From Marinobacter fuscus (lineage in GTDB: Bacteria; Pseudomonadota; Gammaproteobacteria; Pseudomonadales; Oleiphilaceae): a stretch of DNA of 64,000 bases. The stretch is from positions 1-64,000 of the forward strand of contig NZ_PXNP01000110.1 in NCBI RefSeq assembly GCF_003007675.1, read 5' to 3'. Position numbers and translations under genes: made by a program. Shown here piece after piece: positions 53,144 through 64,000 of the stretch; position 1 is the stretch's first letter; every line of letters starts with the position of its first letter. A model generated the notes under the pieces. It saw only the letters and a list, made by a program, of their open reading frames with translations, was not told the DNA's origin and ran no database searches.

Positions 53144-55096
53144 TTACTGGCGGCGGCCTTCGAATAGCATGTCTACGCTGGGGCTGGTTTCTTCGGCTGG
53201 CAGGCCGAGCTTTTCACGAACTTTGAGGTTTACTTCCCACAGGCGGTTGAATTTCTCTTTGGTTGCTACCGCAGCGTCGGCTTTGCCCAGCATGATGGTG
53301 GGGCGCAGGAATACCAGCAGGTTCCGTTTTACGCGGGTTTCAGACTCTGAAGAAAACAGGCGCCCGAGCAGGGGTATGTCGCCCAGCAGCGGTACTTTGC
53401 TCTTGCTTACCTGGTAGTCGTCTTTGATCAGGCCGCCCAGTACCACGGTTTCGCCATCATCGGCCAGAACCGTGGTTTTGATCTCACGCTTGTTGGTGAT
53501 CAGGTCCGACGCATTGGCTACGGCGGTGGTGGAAATGTCTTCGGTGGTCTGCTCCACCACCAGGCGCACCAGTCCGTCGGCACTGATGGTCGGCGTTACC
53601 TTCAAAGACAGGCCCACATCGCGGCGCTCGATGGTGGTGAACGGGTTGGTGGTGCCGTCACCGGTCACCGTTGCCTGGCCGGTGCGGAACGGTACGTTCT
53701 GGCCTACGATAATCTCGGATTCCTGGTTATCCAGAGTAATAATGCTGGGAGTCGACAACAGGTTGGCCGCGGCCGAAGACGACAGCGCCTGAATCAACAA
53801 GCCCCAGGTAACGCCGTTCTCATTGCGCTCACCCACACCGGCCGTGATGCCGCCCGCCAGCTGCGGCAGGGTATCCCCTACCAGGGCTGAAATAACCGAG
53901 TTCAGGCCAACCATGCCCTGGCCACTGGTCAGGTTGGTGCCAATCACGGGGAATGAACCGGAGGACTCATCGCCGGCAGCAACCTGCACGCCAAGCTGGT
54001 CACCAAGCTCATCGCTGATTTCAACAATGGCCGCCTCGATCATCACCTGGGCACGGCGAACATCCAGTTGGCTTACAATCAGCTCGGCTTCCTGCATCAG
54101 CGAGGGATCGCCCCGGACAACCAGGGCATTAAGCCCCTCATCGGCAAACACTGAAAAATTACTGTTGGGGTTACCGGCAACGCCGCCCCCAGCCTTGGCC
54201 CCTGCACCGCTCTCCTTCACAACTTCGCCCATCACCCCTTTGAGAATTTCCGACAGGGACTTGGCATCGGCATGCTTCAGACGAATGACTTTGGTAGTGC
54301 CGCCACTGGCAGAGGGCTGATCCAGCTTGCGGATAAGGCCCCGCATCTTGTCCCGGAAGCTCTGATCACCCCGGAGAATCAGCCGGTTACTGCGCTCATC
54401 AGCGGTAACGCTGTATTTGCGGGCCGCGTTATTGTCACCTGCACGACCAAGCTCTTCCGGCGCCAACTCCTGCAACAGGGTTACCATGTCGCCAACCCAA
54501 GCCTCGTCGAGCTGAATAACTTCCACCTCGTATTTGGAGGGGCTGTCCAGTTCGCGGACAATCTGCTCTATACGGGCCACGTTGGATGCGTGATCACTGA
54601 CAATCAGGGCATTGGCCGCCGCCACGCCCGCCAGGTGGCCATACTTGGCCACCAGCGGCCGTAGAATAGGCACCAACTCCAGAGCATTGGCGTTGTTGAT
54701 CTGGATAACGCGGGTAATCAGCTGCTCAGAAGGTGTGGTCGGAAACCGGTCGAGGCTTTCTGCCGACTGTTTGGCATCCACCTGCTGCACAATCTTGATG
54801 ACTTCTTCACCGGGAATGGCGGTAAAACCATGCACGTTGAGCACGGCCAGAAACAGATCATAGATTTCGTGCTTGTTCATCGGCGCACTGGACAGCACCG
54901 TTACCTTGCCCTTGACCCTGGGATCCACCACAAAGCTGTATCCGGTAATGTCGGCCACCTGGGTAACAAAGGCCCGGATGTCTGCATCCTTCAGGTTCAG
55001 CCGCCAGGTTTCCTCCTGAGCCTGCACCGCAGACATTAATGGCAACAGCAGTACCAGCAGAAGGGCGCGGTAAAGATTGATCTTGTGATTATACAT
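53144..55096 (-). CDS. gspD: Type II secretion secretin GspD
   Basis: Outer-membrane secretin of 650 residues. Signal peptide, N0 domain (LNLKDADIRAFVTQVADITG), N1-N3 repeats with VIQLDEAWVGDMVTLLQELA, and the secretin core with VPFRTGQ and the VPLLGDIPLLGRLF signature. It forms the exit pore of the type II system. Its ATG at 55096 is close behind the end of gspC (55129), and a GTG inside the gspC end is possible. Confidence 0.93.
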   Translation of the reverse strand: MYNHKINLYRALLLVLLLPLMSAVQAQEETWRLNLKDADIRAFVTQVADITGYSFVVDPRVKGKVTVLSSAPMNKHEIYDLFLAVLNVHGFTAIPGEEVIKIVQQVDAKQSAESLDRFPTTPSEQLITRVIQINNANALELVPILRPLVAKYGHLAGVAAANALIVSDHASNVARIEQIVRELDSPSKYEVEVIQLDEAWVGDMVTLLQELAPEELGRAGDNNAARKYSVTADERSNRLILRGDQSFRDKMRGLIRKLDQPSASGGTTKVIRLKHADAKSLSEILKGVMGEVVKESGAGAKAGGGVAGNPNSNFSVFADEGLNALVVRGDPSLMQEAELIVSQLDVRRAQVMIEAAIVEISDELGDQLGVQVAAGDESSGSFPVIGTNLTSGQGMVGLNSVISALVGDTLPQLAGGITAGVGERNENGVTWGLLIQALSSSAAANLLSTPSIITLDNQESEIIVGQNVPFRTGQATVTGDGTTNPFTTIERRDVGLSLKVTPTISADGLVRLVVEQTTEDISTTAVANASDLITNKREIKTTVLADDGETVVLGGLIKDDYQVSKSKVPLLGDIPLLGRLFSSESETRVKRNLLVFLRPTIMLGKADAAVATKEKFNRLWEVNLKVREKLGLPAEETSPSVDMLFEGRRQ

Positions 55097-55128
55097 CTGG
55101 CGATATCGTCCTGTTATTGAGCTCTCGG

Positions 55129-55977
55129 TCAGCGCCACTGCTCGGGTATGGCATAACTGACGGTCAGCAGAGTTCCGTCACGTTCAATTTCTATGTCTAG
55201 CCGGGGCTGATTGCGCCAACTGTCCAGCAGGCCTTTGTCCTGCTCCAGGTTCCCCAGACGCTGGCCGTTCAGTGCCGTGATCACGTCTCCCGGGCGCAGA
55301 TTCACCGCGTTCAGCATGGGGCTGGAGCCGTCGTAAACATAACCGTTCTGATCGTCAGTCGGCTTTAGCCCATACGCTGCAAGCGCAGCGGCTCCCTGGT
55401 TTTCCAGCTGTTGCCTGGCATTTTCAAGGTAGGCATCCGGTGACCCAGCCGGTGGTATGCTCTCTTGCGCAACCACGCCCTCAAAGCTGGCCGCCTCTTC
55501 GAACGTGAGGGATTCGTAACGCCCGCCCCTTCGCAGCAAAACCCGACCGGCCTCCACTTCTGCCAGCTCTGCATCCCCCGGCAGACTGTCTCCCACCCGG
55601 TAATACTCGGTTTCACCGTTACTCCCGGCAACTATAGCACCAGAGTCTTCCGGCCGCTGTCCTACCAATACGCCCTCAAGCCTCAAACGCAGGCCGGTTT
55701 CCGGCGCTGAACGGCGAACCACCTCGGCAACACCACCCTGAGTGTCTGGCCTGCCAAAAAACTCGTAGCCGGCAATCGGTGCAGCAGACACGGCACCGGA
55801 TCGGCCCGGATCGGCTGCCGCCGACTGATAGATACGGGGCACCGGGCGCTCGTCCCAGGCCAATAGCCAGGTTATCCGGGCAAGCTCGGCCGCCAGATAA
55901 AGCACCAGCGCGATCAGCAGGAGGTTCGCCAATACCTTTGACAGGCGACTTTGAGCGGCCACTGAAAGCCCTGCCAT
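55129..55977 (-). CDS. gspC: Type II secretion protein GspC
   Basis: Inner-membrane linker of 282 residues. One helix (LANLLLIALVLYLAAELA), the homology region with the GVLVGQRPEDSGAIV element (about 105-170) and a C-terminal PDZ-like domain (LNAVNLRPGDVITALNGQRL). It connects the secretin to the inner platform. The gspN gene ends three bases before its start. Confidence 0.9.
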   Translation of the reverse strand: MAGLSVAAQSRLSKVLANLLLIALVLYLAAELARITWLLAWDERPVPRIYQSAAADPGRSGAVSAAPIAGYEFFGRPDTQGGVAEVVRRSAPETGLRLRLEGVLVGQRPEDSGAIVAGSNGETEYYRVGDSLPGDAELAEVEAGRVLLRRGGRYESLTFEEAASFEGVVAQESIPPAGSPDAYLENARQQLENQGAAALAAYGLKPTDDQNGYVYDGSSPMLNAVNLRPGDVITALNGQRLGNLEQDKGLLDSWRNQPRLDIEIERDGTLLTVSYAIPEQWR

Positions 55978-55979
55978 AG

Positions 55980-56771
55980 TCAGCGCCCTCCCGGCAGCAA
56001 CGGCTGCCGGACCCGAAATACAACATCACCGGGCTGCGCAGAATCCGACCAGGGTTGCCCGGCCAGATCCACCATGCGTTTGTATACCCGAAGTTCCATC
56101 ATGCCGTTCCACAGAATGTTGGCATCGGCTGCGGGGCCATCGCCGCCCTGCTCGGAGACCGACAAGGCAACGCCGCCACCGGTGGTTTCAAGGTTCGCCT
56201 GCATGGGCGGAAACCGGGCCTGGCCGGTCTGATTGCCCATAGGCCAGCTCACCTGCCCACCATCCCAGCGGCCAAAACCATCGGCCTGCTGCAACTGACC
56301 ATCGGCAACCGCCACCTCAATGCGATCAATAGCAACGGTGCCTTCGATCATGGCGCCACCGCTCTGGCGAATCAGCGGCTCGAATTCTGCAACGGTGACC
56401 AGCCCTTTCGCCTGCAGACGAACTCGATCCGGCCAGCCCACCGAGGCCTGGCCATCAACCCGGGATTCAGCCGAGGTGACCGAAAATTCAATCGGCAGAT
56501 TCAGCGACGACACCGAAGGCCAGCCCATCTGCCATTGCAGCCGAACCGGAAACCCCGCCACCATGGCGCCCGCTGCACCACGCCACAACCGACCAGAAAC
56601 CTGTTGAATCCGCACCTGCGGTAGCAGCTGCACATGCCCGGAGGCCTGTTGCCAGAGCCAGCCCGCAGGCACCAGGGCAAGCAGGGTCACGCCATAAACC
56701 AGTAGCCCAAGCAGCAACAGCAAAATCACTTTGCCTGGGCCGAAAAAAGGTTTGTTGCGAGACTCAGTCAT
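55980..56771 (-). CDS. gspN: Type II secretion protein GspN
   Basis: Protein of 263 residues: one N-terminal helix (VILLLLLGLLVYGVTLLALV), then beta-rich periplasmic sequence, with VSGRLWRGAAGAMVAG near 70. It matches GspN, an accessory component of uncertain role. The start at 56771 is provisional; an upstream ATG at 56813 is possible. It is the first gene in gspN-C-D; the rest of a type II system is not in the window. Confidence 0.82.
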   Translation of the reverse strand: MTESRNKPFFGPGKVILLLLLGLLVYGVTLLALVPAGWLWQQASGHVQLLPQVRIQQVSGRLWRGAAGAMVAGFPVRLQWQMGWPSVSSLNLPIEFSVTSAESRVDGQASVGWPDRVRLQAKGLVTVAEFEPLIRQSGGAMIEGTVAIDRIEVAVADGQLQQADGFGRWDGGQVSWPMGNQTGQARFPPMQANLETTGGGVALSVSEQGGDGPAADANILWNGMMELRVYKRMVDLAGQPWSDSAQPGDVVFRVRQPLLPGGR

Positions 56772-56845
56772 TATGAAGGGCACATTGAGAAAACCGGTAG
56801 CCGAGTCTAACAAAGCCTTGGGCCAAGTTCATGACAAAAAAACAG

Positions 56846-56881
56846 AAAACCCCGCGCCAGTGTGAACCAGCGCGGGGTTTT
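56846..56881 (-). terminator. Terminator after groEL
   Basis: Stem AAAACCCCGCGC...GCGCGGGGTTTT with a 12-base loop. It lies between groEL and gspN on the minus strand and is well placed to end groESL. Confidence 0.9.
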
Positions 56882-56938
56882 CAAGGGTCGATCGGGCCAG
56901 ATTCCGACAACCGGATTCTGGCGGAGATCAGGTTGGCA

Positions 56939-58606
<1,668 letters not shown>

Positions 58607-58662
58607 TTAAACCGAAAATTGAATCCATCGGGTTAATGAGCGTTCGTGTTTACCGCCTGGGA

Positions 58663-58950
58663 TCACTCGAGCACGCCGTAGATGTCGCTTTCGCTCATGA
58701 TGAGCAGCTCTTCACCGTCGATCTTTACGGTGTTACCGGCGTACTGGCCGAAAACCACGGTGTCACCAACCTTGACGGCCAGCGCACGGGTTTCGCCATT
58801 CTCGAGAATGCGACCGTTACCGACCGCCAGAACCTCGCCCTGAGACGGCTTCTCTTTGGCGTTGCCCGGCAGAACGATACCGCCAGCGGTCTTCTCTTCT
58901 TCTTCCTTACGGCGTACGACAACACGATCGTGTAGCGGACGAATTTTCAT
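58663..58950 (-). CDS. groS: Co-chaperonin GroES
   Basis: Protein of 95 residues, [18 protein letters not shown] and [10 protein letters not shown], ending DIYGVLE. Ring lid of the GroEL chamber. The start follows GGAGAAACC. The 194 bases upstream, to the fxsA gene, contain the promoter, but I cannot identify it surely. Confidence 0.97.
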   Translation of the reverse strand: MKIRPLHDRVVVRRKEEEEKTAGGIVLPGNAKEKPSQGEVLAVGNGRILENGETRALAVKVGDTVVFGQYAGNTVKIDGEELLIMSESDIYGVLE

Positions 58951-59144
58951 TGCTCGGTTTCTCCAATAGTCAGATTAATGTGGCAATGACAATTGCATGT
59001 TAAAAAATGCCTGACCCGCTCTGGGCCCGACAAATTGCCCGGCATCCAACCATCTGATAGACAGCGATTTTCAGCCAGAAGCAAATCTGTGATTCGTTAA
59101 TGGGGCTGAGGAAAATCTTTTCAACACCCAGCCACGAAAAATTT

Positions 59145-59693
59145 TCACTTTTTTTCGTGCGTTTCGGAATCAGGGTTCGCGTTACCTATCTGGCCCCGGT
59201 CGCGGCGAGTCTGATCCTGATATTCACCCTCGATGATGTCACCGTCACCGCCTGCACCGAAGGGCCCACGAGCCCCCGGGTTACCTGGCCCGAACGGCCC
59301 TGAACCGCCAGCCCGAAAGAAAAAACTCCGGCTTTGGCCGGCCACCGTCATGCGCTTCAAGGCCTGCGCCGCCAGCCAGTGGCGCGTACCCGGCAACAGG
59401 CACAGAAAACCGAAGGTGTCGGTGATAAAACCGGGGGTCAGCAACATGGCACCACCTACCGCCAGAATTAAGCCTTCCGCCACTTCCTTCGCAGGCAGCT
59501 CACCACTGTTCAGCCGCTCGTTGGCCCGCAACAGCGTTGCCAGGCCTTGTTGACGCAACAACCAGGCACCCACGACCGCTGTCAGAAACACCAGTGCAAC
59601 GGTATTGAGCACACCGATCACACTGCCCACCTGAATGAGCACCGCCAGCTCAGCGATGGGCATCACAATAAAAAGAAAGAAAAAAACCGGCAT
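59145..59693 (-). CDS. FxsA family membrane protein
   Basis: Protein of 182 residues with three helices and the FxsA pattern: PIAELAVLIQVGSVIG, WLLRQQGLATLL, LTPGFITDTFGFLCLLP. The C-terminal 60 residues are Gly-, Pro- and Asp-rich (GAGGDGDIIEGEYQ). FxsA is a small inner-membrane protein that in E. coli suppresses phage T7 exclusion by F; role here unknown. It lies just upstream of groES, as in related bacteria. Confidence 0.85.
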   Translation of the reverse strand: MPVFFFLFIVMPIAELAVLIQVGSVIGVLNTVALVFLTAVVGAWLLRQQGLATLLRANERLNSGELPAKEVAEGLILAVGGAMLLTPGFITDTFGFLCLLPGTRHWLAAQALKRMTVAGQSRSFFFRAGGSGPFGPGNPGARGPFGAGGDGDIIEGEYQDQTRRDRGQIGNANPDSETHEKK

Positions 59694-59861
59694 GAACGCC
59701 TCGTAGAAGTGGATGAATGTTCAACAAGCTCGGTATACTTCGCGCCGATTCAATACAACACCGAGAGAACTGCCGACAGTTCCCCGCGCCAACACCGAGC
59801 ATCGGCGCGAACGGCACACAGATCATCATTCACGCCACTACGTTGTTATTAAGGGCAAACC

Positions 59862-60623
59862 ATGAAACTTCAAGATTCTGTGATTGCAATCACCGGCGGC
59901 GGCCAGGGCCTTGGCCGCGCCATGGCCGAGTACCTGGCCGCCAAAGGCGCACGCCTGGCTCTGATCGACCTGATGGAAGACAAGCTCGCGGAAACCGCTG
60001 AAGCCTGTAAAAAGGCGGGTGGCGACGCAGGCATTTACGTGTGCAACGTGGCCAAAGAAGAAGACGTTGAGGCCACCTTCAAGAGCATCATTCAGGATTT
60101 TGGCCAGCTGAACGGCCTGGTGAACAACGCGGGCATTCTGCGTGACGGCCTGATGGTGAAGTTCAAGGATGGACAACTGCAAAAACGCATGGAGCTGAGC
60201 CAGTGGCAGTCGGTGATCGACGTCAACCTGACCGGCGTGTTCCTGTGCGGCCGTGAAGCCGCCACCCGCATGATCGAGAACGGCGACCAGGGCGTGATCA
60301 TCAACATCGCCTCGATTTCCCGTGCCGGCAACATGGGCCAGAGCAACTACTCAGCAGCCAAAGCGGGCGTTTCGGCCCTGGTGCCGGTGTGGGCGAAAGA
60401 GCTGGCCAAGCATGGCATTCGTTGCATGGGCATTGCCCCGGGCTTTATCGAAACCGAAATGACCGCTTCCATGAAACCGGAAGCCCTGGAAAAGATGACC
60501 GCAGGCATCCCGCTCAAGCGCATGGGCAAGCCGGAAGAAATTGCCTCAGCCGTGGCCTTTATCTGCGAGAACGACTACCTCTCTGGCCGCATGATCGAAG
60601 TGGATGGCGCCCTGCGCCTGTAA
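59862..60623 (+). CDS. Short-chain dehydrogenase/reductase
   Basis: Classical SDR of 253 residues with TGGGQGLGRAMAEYLA, NNAG, INIASISRAGN, YSAAKAGVSALVPV and APGFIETEMTA. Like FabG/3-oxoacyl reductases, so NAD(P)H-linked; the substrate is unknown. The gene is followed 23 bases later by the alkyltransferase-like gene, so they probably form an operon. Confidence 0.82.
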   Translation: MKLQDSVIAITGGGQGLGRAMAEYLAAKGARLALIDLMEDKLAETAEACKKAGGDAGIYVCNVAKEEDVEATFKSIIQDFGQLNGLVNNAGILRDGLMVKFKDGQLQKRMELSQWQSVIDVNLTGVFLCGREAATRMIENGDQGVIINIASISRAGNMGQSNYSAAKAGVSALVPVWAKELAKHGIRCMGIAPGFIETEMTASMKPEALEKMTAGIPLKRMGKPEEIASAVAFICENDYLSGRMIEVDGALRL

Positions 60624-60646
60624 TCCGGCCAATTCCGGAGCTCTGA

Positions 60647-60970
60647 ATGGACGAGTTCGAACAGGAACCGACAAAAGAGCAGAAAATCTGGCAGGTAGTG
60701 GCCGCCATTCCCGAGGGAAAGGTGGCCAGCTACGGCCAGGTAGCCGCTATGGCTGGCCTTGGCCGCCAGGCGCGCTTTGTTGGCCGGGCCCTGGGCAAGC
60801 TGCCATCCGGCCACAACATCCCCTGGCACCGGGTGATCCGGAGCAACGGCCAGATTGCCTTTCCCGAAGGCACCGAAACCTGCCAGCTTCAAACCGAGAA
60901 GCTGAGGCTGGAAGGGGTGGAAGTGTATAAAGGAAGGGTAAGCATGAAGGTCTTTCAGTGGCGGCCCTGA
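60647..60970 (+). CDS. Alkyltransferase-like protein (ATL)
   Basis: Protein of 107 residues with the MGMT fold (GKVASYGQVAAMAGLGRQAR, PSGHNIPWHRVIRSNGQIAFP) but with Trp in place of the active cysteine of PCHRV. Such proteins bind O6-alkylguanine in DNA without removing the group and hand the damage to nucleotide excision repair. Confidence 0.9.
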   Translation: MDEFEQEPTKEQKIWQVVAAIPEGKVASYGQVAAMAGLGRQARFVGRALGKLPSGHNIPWHRVIRSNGQIAFPEGTETCQLQTEKLRLEGVEVYKGRVSMKVFQWRP

Positions 60971-61012
60971 GCCGGAAGCCCGGGGCCGCACTGAGACTGC
61001 AAGTCTGACCGA

Positions 61013-62527
61013 TTACACCGCTTTCGCCGCAATAATCTTGTCGTGCCACTCAACCGGGCCGGTCTGGTGTACGGAACTGCCGCGGGAATCCACCGCTACG
61101 GTTACCGGCATGTCTTCCACCTCGAACTCGTAGATGGCTTCCATGCCCAGCTCTTCAAAGGCTACGACTTCCGCCCCTTTGATTGCCTTGGACACCAGAT
61201 AAGCAGCGCCACCCACGGCCATCAGATACACCGCGCCGTGCTTCTTGATGGCGTCGATGGCCACCTGGCCCCGCTCGGCTTTGCCGATCATGCCAGTCAA
61301 ACCGGTTTTTTCCAGCATGGTGTCGGTGAACTTGTCCATACGGGTGGCGGTAGTGGGGCCAGCGGGGCCAACCACTTCTTCACCTACCGGATCCACCGGG
61401 CCCACGTAATAAATGAAGCGGCCTTTCAGATCCACCGGCAGCTCTTCGCCGCGCTCGATCATATCCACCATCTTCTTGTGGGCCGCATCACGGCCGGTCA
61501 GCATCTTGCCGGACAGCAGAACGGTCTCGCCCGGCTGCCAGTCTTTCACGTCTTCCGGCGTGACCGTGTCGAGGTTTACCCGGCGCACGTTCTCACCCAC
61601 TTCCCAGGTGATTTCCGGCCAGTCTTCCAGGCTCGGCGGCGTTTGCAGCGACGGGCCAGTGCCGTCGAGCGTGAAGTGTGCGTGGCGGGTAGCCGCGCAG
61701 TTCGGAATAATCGCCACCGGCTTGTTGGCCGCGTGGGTGGGGTAATCCTTCACTTTCACGTCCAGCACTGTGGTCAGGCCACCCAGGCCCTGGGCACCAA
61801 TCCCCAGTTCGTTCACCTTCTCGAACAGCTCCAGGCGCAGCTCTTCCGCACGGTTAGAGGCACCACGGGCCTGCAGATCGTGGATGTCGATGGGATCGAG
61901 CAGTGATTCCTTGGCCAGCTCCATCGCTTTCTCCGCGGTACCACCAATACCAATGCCCAGCATGCCCGGCGGGCACCAGCCCGCGCCCATTTGCGGCACC
62001 ATCTTCAGCACCCAGTCCACCACAGAGTCGGACGGGTTCAGCATGGCAAACTTGGATTTGGCCTCGGAACCGCCGCCTTTTGCCGCCACGTGAACTTCCA
62101 CGGTATTACCCGGCACCATCTTGTAATGAATAATGGCGGGTGTGTTGTCCTTGGTGTTCTGGCGCTTACCGTCCGGGTCGGCCAGTACCGAGGCCCGCAG
62201 CACGTTGTCTGCATGGGTGTAGGCCCGGCGCACACCTTCGTTGATCACGTCGTCCAGCGGCTGATCGCATTCGAACTTCACATCCATCCCGATGTTCACG
62301 AATACCGTAACAATGCCGGTGTCCTGACAGATCGGCCGGTGCCCCTGGGCACACATGCGCGAGTTGATCAAAATCTGCGCCATGGCGTCTTTGGCCGCCT
62401 GGGACTCTTCCCGCTGATAGGCCTGGTAAACAGCCTGAATAAAATCCTTCGGGTGGTAGTAGGAAATAAACTGCAGCGCATCGGCTACGCTTTCGATCAG
62501 GTCTTCCTGGCGGATTACGGTGGTCAT
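61013..62527 (-). CDS. fumA: Fumarate hydratase, class I
   Basis: Protein of 504 residues, fused alpha and beta parts as in E. coli FumA/B. Motifs MCAQGHRPICQDTGIV, GGTAEKAMELAKESLL, GAQGLGGLTTVLDVK and YYVGPVDPVGEEVVGPAGPTTATRMDKF; cysteines hold a [4Fe-4S] cluster. It converts fumarate to malate. The ATG at 62527 follows GATGAGGCG. FumA or FumB cannot be decided. Confidence 0.92.
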   Translation of the reverse strand: MTTVIRQEDLIESVADALQFISYYHPKDFIQAVYQAYQREESQAAKDAMAQILINSRMCAQGHRPICQDTGIVTVFVNIGMDVKFECDQPLDDVINEGVRRAYTHADNVLRASVLADPDGKRQNTKDNTPAIIHYKMVPGNTVEVHVAAKGGGSEAKSKFAMLNPSDSVVDWVLKMVPQMGAGWCPPGMLGIGIGGTAEKAMELAKESLLDPIDIHDLQARGASNRAEELRLELFEKVNELGIGAQGLGGLTTVLDVKVKDYPTHAANKPVAIIPNCAATRHAHFTLDGTGPSLQTPPSLEDWPEITWEVGENVRRVNLDTVTPEDVKDWQPGETVLLSGKMLTGRDAAHKKMVDMIERGEELPVDLKGRFIYYVGPVDPVGEEVVGPAGPTTATRMDKFTDTMLEKTGLTGMIGKAERGQVAIDAIKKHGAVYLMAVGGAAYLVSKAIKGAEVVAFEELGMEAIYEFEVEDMPVTVAVDSRGSSVHQTGPVEWHDKIIAAKAV

Positions 62528-63006
62528 TATCGCCTCATCAGGTTTCTGATTATGGGGTGTGGTGTTCATTCAAGGGGCGCTAGTTTACCAGAAAATCCGC
62601 GCTACGAGAGATGCGACAAAAGGCACCGACCTTCGGGGTCGCACCTTGCTGCCACACGTCAACCGGCAGGACGCCAGACGTATAGAGTGCCTCACCACAG
62701 CCAACAGCCGGGGCTCAATGCTCGACAAATGCTTCTTCTACAACTATTTTACAGGCACACGGGCTTGTGCAGCCTGCCAGCTGTTCCAGCCTTGCGAGGG
62801 GTATAACAGAAAGACAGAATCACACTTTTGGCTGATCAACACTGGCCAGTCTGTCGCTATAGTCAGATTTATGGAAATTGGCTTTCCGTGCTGGCTACAA
62901 TTTCAGACAACCAATAATTCAGACCAGGCAATTTGCGGAAGCCGGCGCCTGACCGGTTCCGCCAGCGCCGGATATAACGACACAACAACAGGAAAAGGTT
63001 CCACCC
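62528..63006 (+). promoter_or_regulatory. Gap between fumarase and lipase genes
   Basis: About 480 bases with no convincing gene. Presumably the divergent promoters. I see no clear hairpin, repeat or tRNA in it; the lipase ribosome site CAGGAAAAGG is at its end. Confidence 0.35.
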
Positions 63007-64000
63007 ATGTTCAAGAAAACTCTGATAAGTCTTGCCGTGGCTTCTTCCCTTGGGTTGACGGGCTGTTTTGACAGTGGGTCGACCGGGGCCAATGCGAATC
63101 CGGATTATCCGATTACCGACACCACCGTTGATCGCTCCATTGTGCGCCCGATTTATAACCCGAACCCCATCTCGCAAAACGCCGAGTTCCCCATTAACTC
63201 GGACCTGCTTCTGTTGCTGGGTGCCACCCAGGGCCCGAACTACGACTTTACCGGCCTGAGTAGTGGCACAACTCCTGCCGACGATGCCGTAAACCGGCTG
63301 TCGGGCTTTTCTACCTCCGGTGCCTTCACTATCAAATTTGATGGTGAACTGAACCCGCAATCTGTGGCTGCCAACGCAACGGTTTTCCTGCTGCCGCTGA
63401 ACGTGAAAGACCAGGTTGAAGGCGCGCCCGGTGCACTGCCTAATACCAACCCGACGAACATCAATGCCGCCAGCCCGTTCGATCTGGCTACCTTCAGCCA
63501 GCTGAAGTTCCGCGCAGACGTTGAGAGCGTAGACAGCGGCTCGAACAACGCAATCCGCGTGGTGCCTCTGGAGCCTCTGCCTGAAGGTCGCAAGTATCTG
63601 GTGGTGATCACCAACGACGTGGTTGGCGCCAATGGTAAGCCGATTGCCCGCTCCACCGATGATTTGGCGCTGGCTAACGGCGTTCTGGCAAACCCGGCTC
63701 TGGCGAGCGTACAAGGATTGCTGCAAACCTCCAATGCCCTTGCCAACGGCGCTCTGGCACAGCTGATTCCGGAAAAAACCCCGCAATCCGCACTGGCCTA
63801 TACCTTCACCACCAACCGCGATACCAACGTGCTGAAAGCACTGATGGCGCCGCCAGCCTTTGGTACAGATCTGGGCCAGAAGATTGGCTTTACAGCCGCA
63901 CTCAAAGCGGTTCGGGACAACTACCCGACACTCAACTTCTCTCAGCTCTCAGCCAAGCTGGCCGAGCTTAGTGCACTGGCCGCTGGCCTGGGCACCACGG
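63007..64000 (+). CDS. VolA/Pla-1-like surface lipase (5' part)
   Basis: Runs off the right edge; 331 codons are visible. Signal peptide and lipobox LTGC followed by FDSGSTGANANPDYPI, then RSIVRPIYNPNP, GAFTIKFDGELNPQSV and LPEGRKYLVVIT. This is the N-terminal domain of Pla-1/VolA-type extracellular lipases, where the esterase domain with its GxSxG motif lies further on. It would release fatty acids at the cell surface. The start follows AGGAAAAGG. Confidence 0.78.
   Translation, partial: MFKKTLISLAVASSLGLTGCFDSGSTGANANPDYPITDTTVDRSIVRPIYNPNPISQNAEFPINSDLLLLLGATQGPNYDFTGLSSGTTPADDAVNRLSGFSTSGAFTIKFDGELNPQSVAANATVFLLPLNVKDQVEGAPGALPNTNPTNINAASPFDLATFSQLKFRADVESVDSGSNNAIRVVPLEPLPEGRKYLVVITNDVVGANGKPIARSTDDLALANGVLANPALASVQGLLQTSNALANGALAQLIPEKTPQSALAYTFTTNRDTNVLKALMAPPAFGTDLGQKIGFTAALKAVRDNYPTLNFSQLSAKLAELSALAAGLGTT

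Noticed and set aside
58951..59144. CIRCE operator before groES
   Set aside because: The nine-base inverted repeat pattern of CIRCE is not present.
62559..63071. 170-codon frame between fumarase and lipase
   Set aside because: No ribosome site, no domain, and it overlaps the clear start of the lipase gene in another frame.

Overview
The window looks like a chromosomal segment of a marine gammaproteobacterium, most like Marinobacter. This rests on the gene content and on how the proteins read, not on a database search. It carries a class I fumarase, groESL, purEK, an iron superoxide dismutase, type I and type II secretion genes, a Pla-1/VolA-like lipase and an initiator tRNA gene.

Layout. 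1-1718 is a complete IS1380-family insertion sequence. 1719-7200 is an accessory island on the minus strand. It has two near-identical Rpn-type (PD-(D/E)XK) nuclease genes, each with a well-placed internal start that could make a short C-terminal protein. It also has several secreted or membrane proteins of unknown function and a possible membrane-active toxin with an overlapping small membrane protein. 7300-11420 holds a beta-CASP metallo-hydrolase interrupted in frame by a palindromic repeat, and a large acyltransferase. 11745-20321 is a type I secretion locus: ABC ATPase, membrane fusion protein and TolC-like protein, followed by a 1189-residue RTX/S-layer-like protein. 20475-21627 has two small DUF6447 proteins and a possible small RNA. 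21700-31530 is a minus-strand run: polysaccharide nucleotide-sugar enzymes, a fibronectin-like lipoprotein, an SLC13 transporter, CysC, CysQ and a second beta-CASP protein. 31720-35520 has a cytochrome c4 and an AaeXAB-like efflux operon. 35690-43450 has a lipoprotein, an outer-membrane barrel, a DCC protein, an MscS channel, a shikimate kinase-like protein, the initiator tRNA, a long FabG-like reductase and a Val-Asp-Val tRNA operon. 43680-64000 is mostly housekeeping: purEK, sodB, a GGDEF-EAL protein, lemA with an M48 peptidase, gspN-C-D, groESL, fxsA, a short-chain dehydrogenase, an alkyltransferase-like protein, fumarase, and the start of a lipase.

The most striking feature is a dispersed palindromic repeat with arms GGGGTCTGACA / TGTCAGACCCC, often preceded by GATGTGG. 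It occurs in about ten clusters, almost always just after genes and once inside a coding sequence. A second, longer palindrome (outer GGGGTCAGACCCC, inner TACATTT/AAATGTA) occurs three times around cysC and cysQ. Both resemble REP/BIME elements, but no REP-associated transposase gene lies in the window.

The genes form recognisable modules. The type I secretion genes probably export the adjacent RTX protein. GspN/C/D belong to a type II system that could export the lipase at the right edge. CysC, CysQ and the SLC13 transporter fit sulfate uptake and PAPS turnover. PurE and PurK do consecutive steps of purine synthesis.
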